The notes: a model not told the origin generated them from the sequence alone. 11,440 bases of DNA from Halothece sp. MAG (GCA_018610095.1 JAHEOB010000038.1:1-11440), one strand, 5' to 3'. Shown: positions 1 through 6,460, numbered from the stretch's first letter. Made by a program: numbers and translations.

Positions 1-240
1 ATCGTCAATAATCCTCGTTTATTGCTAGCCGATGAACCCACCGGGGCATTAGATTCGCGAACGGTGAAAGAAGTGTTAGATATTTTCCAACAACTTCATG
101 ACAGTGGAATTACCATTGTCATGGTGACCCATGAAGTGGAAGTAGCAAGGCACAGTCAGCGCATTGTTTGGTTTCGGGATGGAGAAATTATTTATTCTGA
201 CTTAACACCCGAGGAAATGATGAAAGTTGCGGTTTCTTAA
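1..240 (+). CDS. ABC transporter ATP-binding protein, C-terminal fragment (MacB/LolD-like)
   Basis: The reading frame is open from base 1, so the gene starts upstream of the window and only about 79 C-terminal residues are present. The Walker B motif with the D-loop is visible (LLLADEPTGALDS), and 25-30 residues later comes the H-loop histidine in VTHE. The segment DGEI follows, as is usual near the end of these ATPases. The wording DEPTGALDS is typical of the MacB/LolD/FtsE-like export branch, whose ATPases drive FtsX-type permeases acting on peptides, lipoproteins or macrolides. The Walker A and signature motifs lie outside the window, so the substrate cannot be inferred. The gene converges on ribH, 17 bases away. 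Confidence 0.9.
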   Translation: MVNNPRLLLADEPTGALDSRTVKEVLDIFQQLHDSGITIVMVTHEVEVARHSQRIVWFRDGEIIYSDLTPEEMMKVAVS

Positions 241-257
241 GCCATGTCACTGAGTGA

Positions 258-803
258 TTAGGATTCCTGCTGGAATTGATGCCCCTTAAAATCCGGTAAC
301 GCTTGGGTTTCTGGATCGCGTTGTGAGTCGTTGACTTGTTCCATGAGGCTCGCCATTTCCAGGGCATTCATAGCATAACTCCATCCTAAATTACTTTTAA
401 TGCCAGCCCGTTCCAGTGCTTGCTGCATGGTTTCGGCAGTTACAATGCCAAACACCACTGGCACCCCTGTTTGAAAACTAGCTGCTGCAATGCCTTTGGC
501 AGCTTCTCCAGCAACATAATCAAAATGGGTGGTTTGTCCCCGAATCACCGCTCCTAAACAAATGACGGCATGGTAGCGTTGGGTTAAGGCCATTTGTCTA
601 GCAAGCATGGGAATGTCAAAACTCCCTGGCACCCAAACATAATCCACTTGCGTTCCTTCGGGATTGGTATCCACGCCGTGACGCTTTAGGCAATCTTGAC
701 AGCCTTCTAACAGTTTTCCAGTTACAAGGTCATTAAATCGCCCGATAACAATAGCAAAGCGTAACGAGTCAACATTTGCAAATGTGCCTTCAAAAACTGC
801 CAT
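258..803 (-). CDS. ribH: 6,7-dimethyl-8-ribityllumazine synthase (riboflavin synthase beta chain)
   Basis: This enzyme condenses 5-amino-6-ribitylamino-uracil with 3,4-dihydroxy-2-butanone 4-phosphate to form lumazine, the penultimate step of riboflavin synthesis in the cytoplasm. Family hallmarks are present: the substrate-binding segment GRFND (residues 21-25), VPGSFDIP (58-65), GAVIRGQTTHFDYV (84-97) with the catalytic-region His93, and FGIVTAET (118-125) followed by QALERAG. At 181 residues it exceeds the usual 150-160. The excess is a polar C-terminal tail (about residues 158-181, Gln/Asp-rich), which is probably disordered. The ATG at 801-803 has no strong Shine-Dalgarno sequence. It lies downstream of psbZ on the same strand, behind a hairpin. 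From memory, psbZ and ribH are also neighbours in Synechocystis. No FMN-riboswitch-like leader is evident. Confidence 0.96.
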   Translation of the reverse strand: MAVFEGTFANVDSLRFAIVIGRFNDLVTGKLLEGCQDCLKRHGVDTNPEGTQVDYVWVPGSFDIPMLARQMALTQRYHAVICLGAVIRGQTTHFDYVAGEAAKGIAAASFQTGVPVVFGIVTAETMQQALERAGIKSNLGWSYAMNALEMASLMEQVNDSQRDPETQALPDFKGHQFQQES

Positions 804-834
804 AATTTGCTGCTGGTTAGTCGGTTATGGATTT

Positions 835-840
835 ATTGTA
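835..840 (-). promoter_or_regulatory. Possible extended -10 box of ribH promoter
   Basis: On the minus strand the sequence reads TTGATACAAT, giving a TACAAT hexamer preceded by a TGn extended -10 element. It sits about 31 bases upstream of the ribH ATG and downstream of the psbZ hairpin, which is where a separate ribH promoter would be expected. No convincing -35 hexamer is seen. This is inference from the motif only. Confidence 0.3.
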
Positions 841-884
841 TCAACTGCAGCGTTGCTCATTCCTTGCTGAATCACTGTCACGAC

Positions 885-919
885 AAAACTCCCCACTGAT
901 GAAAAGTGAGGAGCGTTTT
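885..919 (-). terminator. Hairpin after psbZ, probable intrinsic terminator
   Basis: A stem of CTCCCCACT (889-897) with AGTGAGGAG (905-913), one C-A mismatch and a 7-base loop, is extended by an AAAA/TTTT outer pairing. It begins about 20 bases downstream of the psbZ stop. On the minus strand it ends in a short T run (TTTT), so it may terminate or attenuate psbZ transcripts before ribH. The T tract is short, so read-through is likely. Confidence 0.55.
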
Positions 920-939
920 GTAAAAAACAAGGAGCGGAT

Positions 940-1128
940 TTAAACGACGAAAAAGTTTAAGATGCCAACGGCAATCACCAGTAAAACCCAAACGCCTGAA
1001 CCAACAAAAATCAAACGCTTTGATTGCTCCCAGTTTTGTGGAGAGGCATAAGCAACTGGTACACCAATCACCATAATAAAGGATAGAAACACTAGGGCGG
1101 CTAGTGATACTTGAAATAGAATTGACAT
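940..1128 (-). CDS. psbZ: Photosystem II reaction center protein Z (Ycf9)
   Basis: This is a 62-residue protein with two hydrophobic helices, about residues 3-26 and 39-61. They are joined by a short polar loop containing SPQNWEQSKR, the usual PsbZ signature region. Length and topology match PsbZ exactly. PsbZ is a thylakoid membrane subunit at the periphery of photosystem II, where it stabilises the association of light-harvesting or neighbouring small subunits such as PsbK and Ycf12. The ATG at 1126-1128 is preceded at 8 bases by a good ribosome-binding site, GGGAGAA (1137-1143). It lies between glpX and ribH on the same strand, with hairpins on both sides. Confidence 0.97.
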   Translation of the reverse strand: MSILFQVSLAALVFLSFIMVIGVPVAYASPQNWEQSKRLIFVGSGVWVLLVIAVGILNFFVV

Positions 1129-1136
1129 TTTCTTAA

Positions 1137-1143
1137 TTCTCCC
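1137..1143 (-). promoter_or_regulatory. Ribosome-binding site of psbZ
   Basis: GGGAGAA on the minus strand lies 8 bases before the psbZ ATG. It is one of only two strong Shine-Dalgarno sequences in the window, fitting a highly expressed photosystem gene. Confidence 0.65.
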
Positions 1144-1176
1144 AAAACAGCAAGTTTTTTAAGCAAAATTCAATAA

Positions 1177-1221
1177 GGGGACAAGGACTGATTCTCTAAA
1201 CATTTTACCAGTCAAGTCCCC
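1177..1221 (-). terminator. Long two-part hairpin between glpX and psbZ
   Basis: GGGGAC (1177-1182) pairs perfectly with GTCCCC (1216-1221), and GACTG (1186-1190) with CAGTC (1209-1213). An AAG/AA internal loop separates the two helices, and an 18-base AT-rich loop closes the structure. On the minus strand it is followed by TTATTGAATTTTG rather than a clean T run. It may be the glpX terminator, an RNA-stabilising 3' end, or a structure in the psbZ leader. The pairing is certain; the role is inferred. Confidence 0.5.
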
Positions 1222-1233
1222 TGAGATTATCAG

Positions 1234-1268
1234 TTAGGGATAAGCACTTAATCAAAAGCATTCCCTAA
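1234..1268 (-). other. Second hairpin just after the glpX stop codon
   Basis: TTAGGGA (1234-1240) and TCCCTAA (1262-1268) form a 7-bp inverted repeat around a 21-base spacer, starting 12 bases past the glpX stop. It stands in tandem with the stronger hairpin at 1177-1221. No T run follows it, so it is a weak terminator candidate and could be a 3' end-protecting stem. Confidence 0.35.
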
Positions 1269-1280
1269 TTAAACGCAAAC

Positions 1281-2321
1281 TTATTGTAATGAAATGTATT
1301 TGGGTTCTTCAAACAAATGAATGGTATCAGTAAAGCGTACCGTTTTCGATTGAGTCGAAATCACTAATGAGTCTGTTCTGGCACCCCCTTGGAAGAAACG
1401 AACCCCTTGCATTAACGTGCCAGGGGTAATGCCAGACGCTGCAAAAAGCACAGTGTCACCTTTGGCTAAGTCTTCTGCATTATAAACTGCATCAGGATCT
1501 TCAACCCCCATTTCTTTGAGACGATCGACGTTGCTTGAGCGACTATCACCAATTAAGCCAGTTTTAACCGTTTCTGGATCATAAATCAATTGCCCTTGGA
1601 AGTGACCGCCTAAGCAACGCATTCCAGCAGCCGTAATGACCCCTTCTGGGGCAGCACCAATCCCCATTAGGCCATGAACGTTGGTTCCACTAAATGCACA
1701 AGCCAGGGCTGCGGAAACATCGCCTTCATTAATTAGATGAACTCGTGCTCCCGCTTCACGAATTTCCTTAATTAAGGTTTCGTGGCGAGAGCGATCCATG
1801 ACCACGATCACTAAGTCTTCCACAGCGCGATCCAAGCATTCAGCAAGGATTTTTAGATTTTCAGTAGGAGATTTGCGAAGATCAACTTTGCCTTGCGCAG
1901 CGGGTGGGGCAGCGAGCTTACTCATATAAAAGTCAGGGGCAGCAAATAGTCCATCTTTTTCTGAAATTGCTAGCACTGCCATGGAGCCATTTTGCCCTTT
2001 TGAAACGAGACTAGTGCCTTCACAGGGGTCAACGGCAATATCAATTTCCATCAATTCATCCGGATTACAATAGTTTTTTGCATCAGGACGGGTACAAATG
2101 CCCACCTCTTCACCAATGTAAAGCATGGGGGCTTCATCACGTTCCCCTTCCCCAATCACAATGCGGCCTCGCATCTGAATATCATTCATGCGTTCCCGCA
2201 TTGCTTGAACCGCTGCCTGATCAGCTTCATTTTTCTGTCCTTTGCCCATATACCGGGCACAAGCGATCGCGGCTTGTTCTACAACTTCTGTGATTTCTAA
2301 ACCGAGTGTTTTTTCGACCAA
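1281..2321 (-). CDS. glpX: Class II fructose-1,6-bisphosphatase / sedoheptulose-1,7-bisphosphatase
   Basis: This 346-residue GlpX-family phosphatase hydrolyses fructose-1,6- and, in cyanobacteria, sedoheptulose-1,7-bisphosphate. It thus serves both Calvin-cycle regeneration and gluconeogenesis in the cytoplasm. Visible motifs are the metal-binding segment GEGERDEAPMLYIGEE (57-72), DPCEGT (98-103), VVMDRSRH (173-180), INEGDVSAA (197-205), and GIGAAPEGVIT with AAGMRCLGG (220-239). Length matches the roughly 345-residue cyanobacterial enzyme. Cys76 and Cys100 sit where the cyanobacterial enzyme carries a thioredoxin-responsive cysteine pair, so redox control is plausible. The start is a TTG at 2319-2321: no ATG or GTG lies between it and the in-frame stop at 2355-2357. 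It has a strong Shine-Dalgarno sequence (2329-2334). It lies 79 bases downstream of proA. Confidence 0.96.
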   Translation of the reverse strand: MVEKTLGLEITEVVEQAAIACARYMGKGQKNEADQAAVQAMRERMNDIQMRGRIVIGEGERDEAPMLYIGEEVGICTRPDAKNYCNPDELMEIDIAVDPCEGTSLVSKGQNGSMAVLAISEKDGLFAAPDFYMSKLAAPPAAQGKVDLRKSPTENLKILAECLDRAVEDLVIVVMDRSRHETLIKEIREAGARVHLINEGDVSAALACAFSGTNVHGLMGIGAAPEGVITAAGMRCLGGHFQGQLIYDPETVKTGLIGDSRSSNVDRLKEMGVEDPDAVYNAEDLAKGDTVLFAASGITPGTLMQGVRFFQGGARTDSLVISTQSKTVRFTDTIHLFEEPKYISLQ

Positions 2322-2328
2322 GATTATT

Positions 2329-2334
2329 TCTCCT
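2329..2334 (-). promoter_or_regulatory. Ribosome-binding site that fixes the TTG start of glpX
   Basis: AGGAGA on the minus strand, 7 bases before the TTG at 2319-2321, supports this rare start codon. An in-frame TAG at 2355-2357 rules out an upstream ATG. Confidence 0.65.
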
Positions 2335-2400
2335 ATAACTGCTAACTTTGCGGGCTAGTCCGTTTTCGAGTCTATCAGAACGAGGGAACACCCGAAAATC

Positions 2401-3663
2401 TTAATTCCCTTGAACCACTTGTTTAAATGTCGTCAAGGCTTCTAATCCAATTAAGCCGCGACGATAGCCTTTTTGATTGGATACCCCTAAAAAGATACTA
2501 TCGCCATTAGCAGCATAGCGGAAGAAACGGGGAGAGGCATTAATATAGACTAAGGCACTATCCACGGTTTGAGCAAATTGACGGGTTTCACGGTAAGATT
2601 CACTAATAATGCAATCGGCGTGACCACTACTGTGACGATTAATCCACGCGATCGCGCTGCTGAGATCGTCTACCATCTGAAATGCCACCACTTTATCAAT
2701 GTAGCTTTGTGACCATTCCTGATCTTGAACAGGGCTTAAATATTGGTCATATTGTTGCACTAAGCTTTCATCTCCTCGGAGGCGAAATCCTTTTTCTTGT
2801 AGGCTGTGAAATAAATTAATCAAAACCGAGGCTTTAATGTTGCGATGAATTAATACTTTTTCAATAGCATTAACGGGATCGGGTTCGCTGGCATGACTGT
2901 CCACAATTACTTGCTTGACACGTTCCGCACTGCCACTAGTTGACCAATATAAATAACAATTGCCAATGGCTGTACGTAAAATGGGAACATTGGCAACACG
3001 GGCAGTTTCTTGGACTAAACTGGGGCGACCATAGGGAATGACAAGGTTAATATAAGGTTCTTGTTGCACTAAATCTTGGACGGAAACCCCTTGATCACAG
3101 GGAAGAATTTGTAAGGCCTGACTGGGCATTTGACTATTTTCCAAAGCCGTTTGTAGCGCACTGACAATGGTTTCATTGGAATGGCTTGCTTCAGTGCCCC
3201 CGCGTAAGACGAGACTATTCCCGGTTTTAATACAAAGTCCTGCCATAATGGCACTTAATTCGGGCAATGATTCATAGATCAGGGTAATTACCCCTAATGG
3301 AATGCGTTGGCAATAAGTTTGGGCGGGATCAAGCGGATAAGGGGCATGACTCACCTGTTGAATCGGATCAGCAATGGTAACTAAACTATCTAAAATTTGA
3401 ATCGCAGTTTCTAAGCGTTTTGGGGTTAATTTGAGCCATTCCAAAATTAAGTCAGGAACTGCCATTTCTCGGGCTGTTTCTAAATCGAGGGTATTGGCTT
3501 CTAAAATTTCATCAAACGCATCTTTTAAGGCGTCTGCCATCGCCTCAACTGCTTGAGAACGGTGGGTTCCTTGGGTTGTTACTAATTGTTCATTAGCTTG
3601 TTGAGACTGTTTAACCACAGCCTCAATTAAGGTTAGACTTTCTTCACTGTCAAGACGTTTCAT
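2401..3663 (-). CDS. proA: Divergent gamma-glutamyl phosphate reductase (ProA paralogue)
   Basis: ProA reduces gamma-glutamyl phosphate to glutamate-5-semialdehyde with NADPH, the second step of proline synthesis. The 420-residue length and fold landmarks fit the family. They are PLGVITLIYES (122-132), LCIKTGNSLVLRGGTEA (143-159), the catalytic-cysteine segment AIGNC (Cys236), NAIEKVLIH (265-273), and the C-terminal NQKGYRRGLIGLEALTT (396-412). Several positions normally near-invariant in ProA differ: the family's E-x-RPNV is ESLPEL, IPRGG is IPYGR, NAKTQRP is DSHASEP, and the final glycine-rich segment is altered. It may therefore be the second, diverged ProA-like paralogue found in some cyanobacteria rather than the main proline enzyme. 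The ATG at 3661-3663 lies 12 bases after the upstream small gene, which suggests an operon. Confidence 0.85.
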   Translation of the reverse strand: MKRLDSEESLTLIEAVVKQSQQANEQLVTTQGTHRSQAVEAMADALKDAFDEILEANTLDLETAREMAVPDLILEWLKLTPKRLETAIQILDSLVTIADPIQQVSHAPYPLDPAQTYCQRIPLGVITLIYESLPELSAIMAGLCIKTGNSLVLRGGTEASHSNETIVSALQTALENSQMPSQALQILPCDQGVSVQDLVQQEPYINLVIPYGRPSLVQETARVANVPILRTAIGNCYLYWSTSGSAERVKQVIVDSHASEPDPVNAIEKVLIHRNIKASVLINLFHSLQEKGFRLRGDESLVQQYDQYLSPVQDQEWSQSYIDKVVAFQMVDDLSSAIAWINRHSSGHADCIISESYRETRQFAQTVDSALVYINASPRFFRYAANGDSIFLGVSNQKGYRRGLIGLEALTTFKQVVQGN

Positions 3664-3675
3664 GCTATCGGTTTA

Positions 3676-4083
3676 TTAATACCAATGGGCTAACCACACC
3701 ATGAAAATTGGTAATATTGCTAATAATAAGGCGAGTAAGACCCAAAATAAAATTGTTAACTTCGGCGATGACTGTAAGGTTAACACTAAACCCATAATTA
3801 AAACCATTACCATGATCGCTAATAGGAGCATGACATAGCTATCTCTAAGCTTAGAATGAATAGGAACCCATTGCTGACCATTCCACCGCCAAGCCCGTCG
3901 ATAGGGATAATGCGTTGCGAGTTGTTCCAGTTGCTGATAATTCTCTTGTAAAATAAAAAAATGTTGGCAGCGATCGCAGCCAAACGCTTCTGTTAACGCA
4001 ATGGGTTTGAGACATCCGTTGCGACGACAAGGACAGGGATATTCTGAGCTTAAGTCAATGGGATGACCTTGATGAACTGTCAC
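3676..4083 (-). CDS. Small membrane protein with cysteine-rich (zinc-ribbon-like) N-terminus
   Basis: I do not recognise a named family. The 135-residue protein has a soluble N-terminal part with five cysteines (17, 19, 24, 36, 39), arranged as CPCRRNGC followed by GCDRC, which resembles a treble-clef or zinc ribbon. After an aromatic stretch (YPYRRAWRWNGQQW, 60-73) come two hydrophobic helices, about 83-104 and 109-131. The predicted form is a two-pass membrane protein with a metal-binding head. The start is GTG at 4081-4083, forced by an in-frame TAA at 4090-4092 and the absence of other early start codons. There is no clear Shine-Dalgarno sequence. It is 12 bases upstream of proA on the same strand, so the two are probably co-transcribed and may be functionally linked. 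Confidence 0.75.
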   Translation of the reverse strand: MTVHQGHPIDLSSEYPCPCRRNGCLKPIALTEAFGCDRCQHFFILQENYQQLEQLATHYPYRRAWRWNGQQWVPIHSKLRDSYVMLLLAIMVMVLIMGLVLTLQSSPKLTILFWVLLALLLAILPIFMVWLAHWY

Positions 4084-4227
4084 GGCACATTACAAACACA
4101 ATCGTTTCTGGGATTGCTATTTAATTTTATCTTATATTGACTAGAGCAAAGATGGCTACACCGATTTAATTTTCCATTAACTTTTTTTTTCCAGTTTTCC
4201 CATGAAAATTTATCATTGATCAGTTAT

Positions 4228-5070
4228 TTAAACTCGTTTTGGAAAGCCATTTTTGAGATAATCTAAGTTAAGAAAGGAAACGGTAATTATAATTCTAATA
4301 ATATAAGAGACAAAATTAGCTACTAAACCGAAAAGGATAATAATAATTGTTTCAAATAACGGAAAATTGGGCATAAAATTACTGGGAGTTTGCAAATTAG
4401 CTAACATGGAAAGAAAAAATAAAAAACAAACTCTAATAATAACTTTAAATTTATTTCCTCTAACAATATTCAAGCTATACTGCAAAGCATCAAACCATTT
4501 ACTATTTCGTAATGCAATTGCTTCTGAAAAGAAGTAAAAATAACTCAATATGGATACCCCAATTAGAAACAAACCTAACATCCCGATCAAGGCAAAAATC
4601 CACGTTAAAATTACAGCAAAGCTTTCTGACAAAAAATAAAATAAAATTAATATAATTGTTCCCAAAATCATTAAAGCCATTGATCCTACTAAAAAAATTA
4701 GTGATAAAACACTGAGGGATAAAAGAATATAAATTACCCACATTATAATTAGATTGATTGAGCGATACTTCAGTTTATAAAATGCTCTTTTTAGGGCTAA
4801 CTCCAGATTCACTTTTTCATCTAAAACCGTTTTTTCAGTAATAATTAAAAGCGTGATCCATTCTAAAGTCGTGACAATGAAATAAACCAGTAGAAAAAAC
4901 AAATCATAATTATTTTGATAACCAAGGATTTGTTCTAAGAATAATAAAGGTAAATGAAGTACTAATAAAAGTGACAACAAGTTAGGCCACTTTTGCTCAA
5001 TAATATCTAAAGTTATGTATAAATGATCACTTAGTGTAATATAGGACGTCTTAAGTTTTTGTTGGTGCAT
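4228..5070 (-). CDS. AT-rich polytopic membrane protein of unknown function
   Basis: The 280-residue protein is almost entirely hydrophobic, with about six to seven transmembrane helices, around residues 30-49, 57-77, 105-128, 131-147, 151-181, 208-222 and 238-265. The N-terminal 27 residues and the loop at 79-103 (Lys/Glu-rich) are cytoplasmic-looking. A segment ALQYSLNIVRGNKFKVI (195-211) resembles the repeated 'AL..S..LV+GN...' pattern of YciC/GPDPase-membrane-domain-like integral proteins, but this is only a resemblance. Base composition is strikingly AT-rich: bases 4321-4380 contain 15 G/C of 60, against 34 of 60 at 1621-1680 in glpX. That fits a hydrophobic Ile/Leu/Phe protein, weak selection or transfer. 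The ATG at 5068-5070 has only a weak purine tract (AGAAAGA). It is divergent from the methyltransferase gene. Confidence 0.7.
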   Translation of the reverse strand: MHQQKLKTSYITLSDHLYITLDIIEQKWPNLLSLLLVLHLPLLFLEQILGYQNNYDLFFLLVYFIVTTLEWITLLIITEKTVLDEKVNLELALKRAFYKLKYRSINLIIMWVIYILLSLSVLSLIFLVGSMALMILGTIILILFYFLSESFAVILTWIFALIGMLGLFLIGVSILSYFYFFSEAIALRNSKWFDALQYSLNIVRGNKFKVIIRVCFLFFLSMLANLQTPSNFMPNFPLFETIIIILFGLVANFVSYIIRIIITVSFLNLDYLKNGFPKRV

Positions 5071-5110
5071 TCTTTCTAGCTTTCAACGACTACTCAGAGT
5101 CAAGGCAATA

Positions 5111-5124
5111 TTAATTATAATTAA
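5111..5124 (-). promoter_or_regulatory. Palindromic -10 region upstream of the membrane-protein gene
   Basis: TTAATTATAATTAA is a perfect 14-bp palindrome that contains the consensus TATAAT on both strands (minus 5114-5119, plus 5116-5121). It lies about 44 bases upstream of the ATG at 5070, suitable for a minus-strand promoter with a leader of roughly 35-40 bases. No good -35 hexamer is seen at 17-18 bases. An AT-rich coincidence is possible. Confidence 0.35.
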
Positions 5125-5182
5125 CGCGATAACTTGATAGCTCCCTATTCAGCAATTCTGTCTTTATTTCAATTTTACAAGT

Positions 5183-5213
5183 GATTCATGAGAACTGTTC
5201 CATGGAATGAATC
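5183..5213. repeat. Nested inverted repeats in the divergent intergenic region
   Basis: GATTCAT (5183-5189) and ATGAATC (5207-5213) form a 7-bp inverted repeat. Overlapping it is the perfect palindrome TTCCATGGAA (5198-5207). They lie midway in the 274-base gap between two divergent genes and could be an operator, but nothing identifies a regulator. No RNA gene is visible in the rest of the gap. Confidence 0.3.
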
Positions 5214-5344
5214 CTTTACTATATTTATATGTTGGTTGAGATTATTTTATGCGGTTTGAGTAAATTACTTTCTCATATCTAACTCCTCATTGCTGGATCG
5301 ATTAATAGGCTTCGTTAACGATTCAAAGTTCAGTAAAATATAGT

Positions 5345-6460
5345 TTGGAGAATTATTATTTTAGAACTGTGATAGAACAAGCAGCGATCGCGCCCAAAAT
5401 AACTCGCTTAAGATTAACCACTAACCCTGGCATCGAAGATATTGTGGAACAGGAATTTCGCGATCGCGCCACGGCTGCTGGATGTAATATTAGCAATATT
5501 GAACAGAAACCCTTTGCCCTTGATGGGCAATTATTAGTGGAAAGTGATGTTGCCCCTGAAGCGTTGTATGATGTGGCTTTCCAAATGCGCTCCATTTTTC
5601 ACTTCATGCACCATCGCTACGAATTTTCTATAACAGGAAGTGAGTTATTAGACACCATTTATGAGACTTTATTAAAATTAGAGATTCCCGAAATGGAATC
5701 GGCAAATAGTTTCCGTGTCACGACTAGGCGAATCGGACAACATTTATTTAATAGTATGGAAGTACAACGGGTGGCAGGGGCTGCCTTAGTGGAACGTTAC
5801 GGAACTGCCGTTAACCTTGAGGAGTATGATGTTCACATCAGAGTCGATATTTTTGATCGACTGTGTTTAGTCAGCGTGCAACTGACTGATGATCCCCTAG
5901 ATCGTCGTAAGCCCCAAGTTTGGCAACCTCGCGTTACCCTTAAAAATACTATGGCTTATGCCATGTTACGATTGTGCGAATTAGCGCCGAAAGGGCGATT
6001 ATTAGATCCGTTTTGTGGCTCAGGAACCATTTTAGTGGAAGCAGGACAAATTTATCCCGAGTTGGAACTTTTTGGCAGCGATCGCTATCCAGGTGCTGTG
6101 GAAGGGGCACAAGCCAATTTAGTTGCAGCCGGGTTATCTCATCGATCCCAAATTCAATGCCTTGATGCTAGAAATTTAATGGCAGGCTATCCCCCTGCTT
6201 ACTTTGATGGCATTGTTACCAATCCTCCGTTTGGCGTTCACTTAGGAAAAAAGCTTGATTTTTTTCATTTATTTCTCCACTTTTTCCGTGGGGCAGAAAC
6301 GGTTTTAATTCCCACAGGTCGAATTGTTATGTTAGTCGGAAAAGGACAAGGGGCATTAAAGAAAGTTATTCGCCGATTAAAAACATTTGAAATTGATGAA
6401 GAACGAGTGGTGGAAACAGGAGATGTTTATCCCCATCTTTTTATTTGTCAACGCAAGTAA
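5345..6460 (+). CDS. THUMP-domain SAM-dependent RNA methyltransferase (RlmL-N/Trm14-like, UPF0020)
   Basis: Predicted to methylate guanine N2 in structured RNA (rRNA or tRNA) using S-adenosylmethionine. Residues about 20-180 form the N-terminal ferredoxin-like and THUMP RNA-binding region (LTTNPGIEDIVEQEF; later HIRVDIF). After the linker DPLDRRKPQVWQPRVTLKNT comes the Rossmann methyltransferase domain with SAM motif I DPFCGSGT (221-228), acidic motif FGSDRYPGA (243-251) and catalytic motif IV NPPFG (293-297), typical of N2-guanine methylases. At 371 residues it is a single-domain-pair enzyme, without the second RlmK methylase of enterobacterial RlmKL. The start is uncertain: TTG at 5345 is the most upstream possibility after the in-frame TAG at 5306. 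GTG at 5369 would trim eight residues without touching the THUMP region. It converges on the GTPase gene. Confidence 0.9.
   Translation: MENYYFRTVIEQAAIAPKITRLRLTTNPGIEDIVEQEFRDRATAAGCNISNIEQKPFALDGQLLVESDVAPEALYDVAFQMRSIFHFMHHRYEFSITGSELLDTIYETLLKLEIPEMESANSFRVTTRRIGQHLFNSMEVQRVAGAALVERYGTAVNLEEYDVHIRVDIFDRLCLVSVQLTDDPLDRRKPQVWQPRVTLKNTMAYAMLRLCELAPKGRLLDPFCGSGTILVEAGQIYPELELFGSDRYPGAVEGAQANLVAAGLSHRSQIQCLDARNLMAGYPPAYFDGIVTNPPFGVHLGKKLDFFHLFLHFFRGAETVLIPTGRIVMLVGKGQGALKKVIRRLKTFEIDEERVVETGDVYPHLFICQRK

Noticed and set aside
804..939. Possible FMN riboswitch upstream of ribH
   Set aside because: The 136-base gap lacks the conserved RFN-element segments; only a simple hairpin is present.
2078..2293. 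Open frame on the plus strand inside glpX
   Set aside because: It is antisense to a well-conserved enzyme, with His/Cys/Pro-rich composition and no family resemblance; a coding shadow.
2360..2396. Short inverted repeat TTTTCG/CGAAAA between proA and glpX
   Set aside because: Only 6 bp with a loop of about 26 bases and no T run; expected by chance in this composition.
4182..4190. Run of nine T in the gap before the 135-residue gene
   Set aside because: No stem precedes it on either strand, so it is not a terminator; simple AT-rich homopolymer.
4502..4741. Overlapping minus-strand frame of 79 codons inside the membrane protein
   Set aside because: It arises from low-complexity AT-rich DNA in another frame; the 280-residue frame is longer and has coherent membrane topology.
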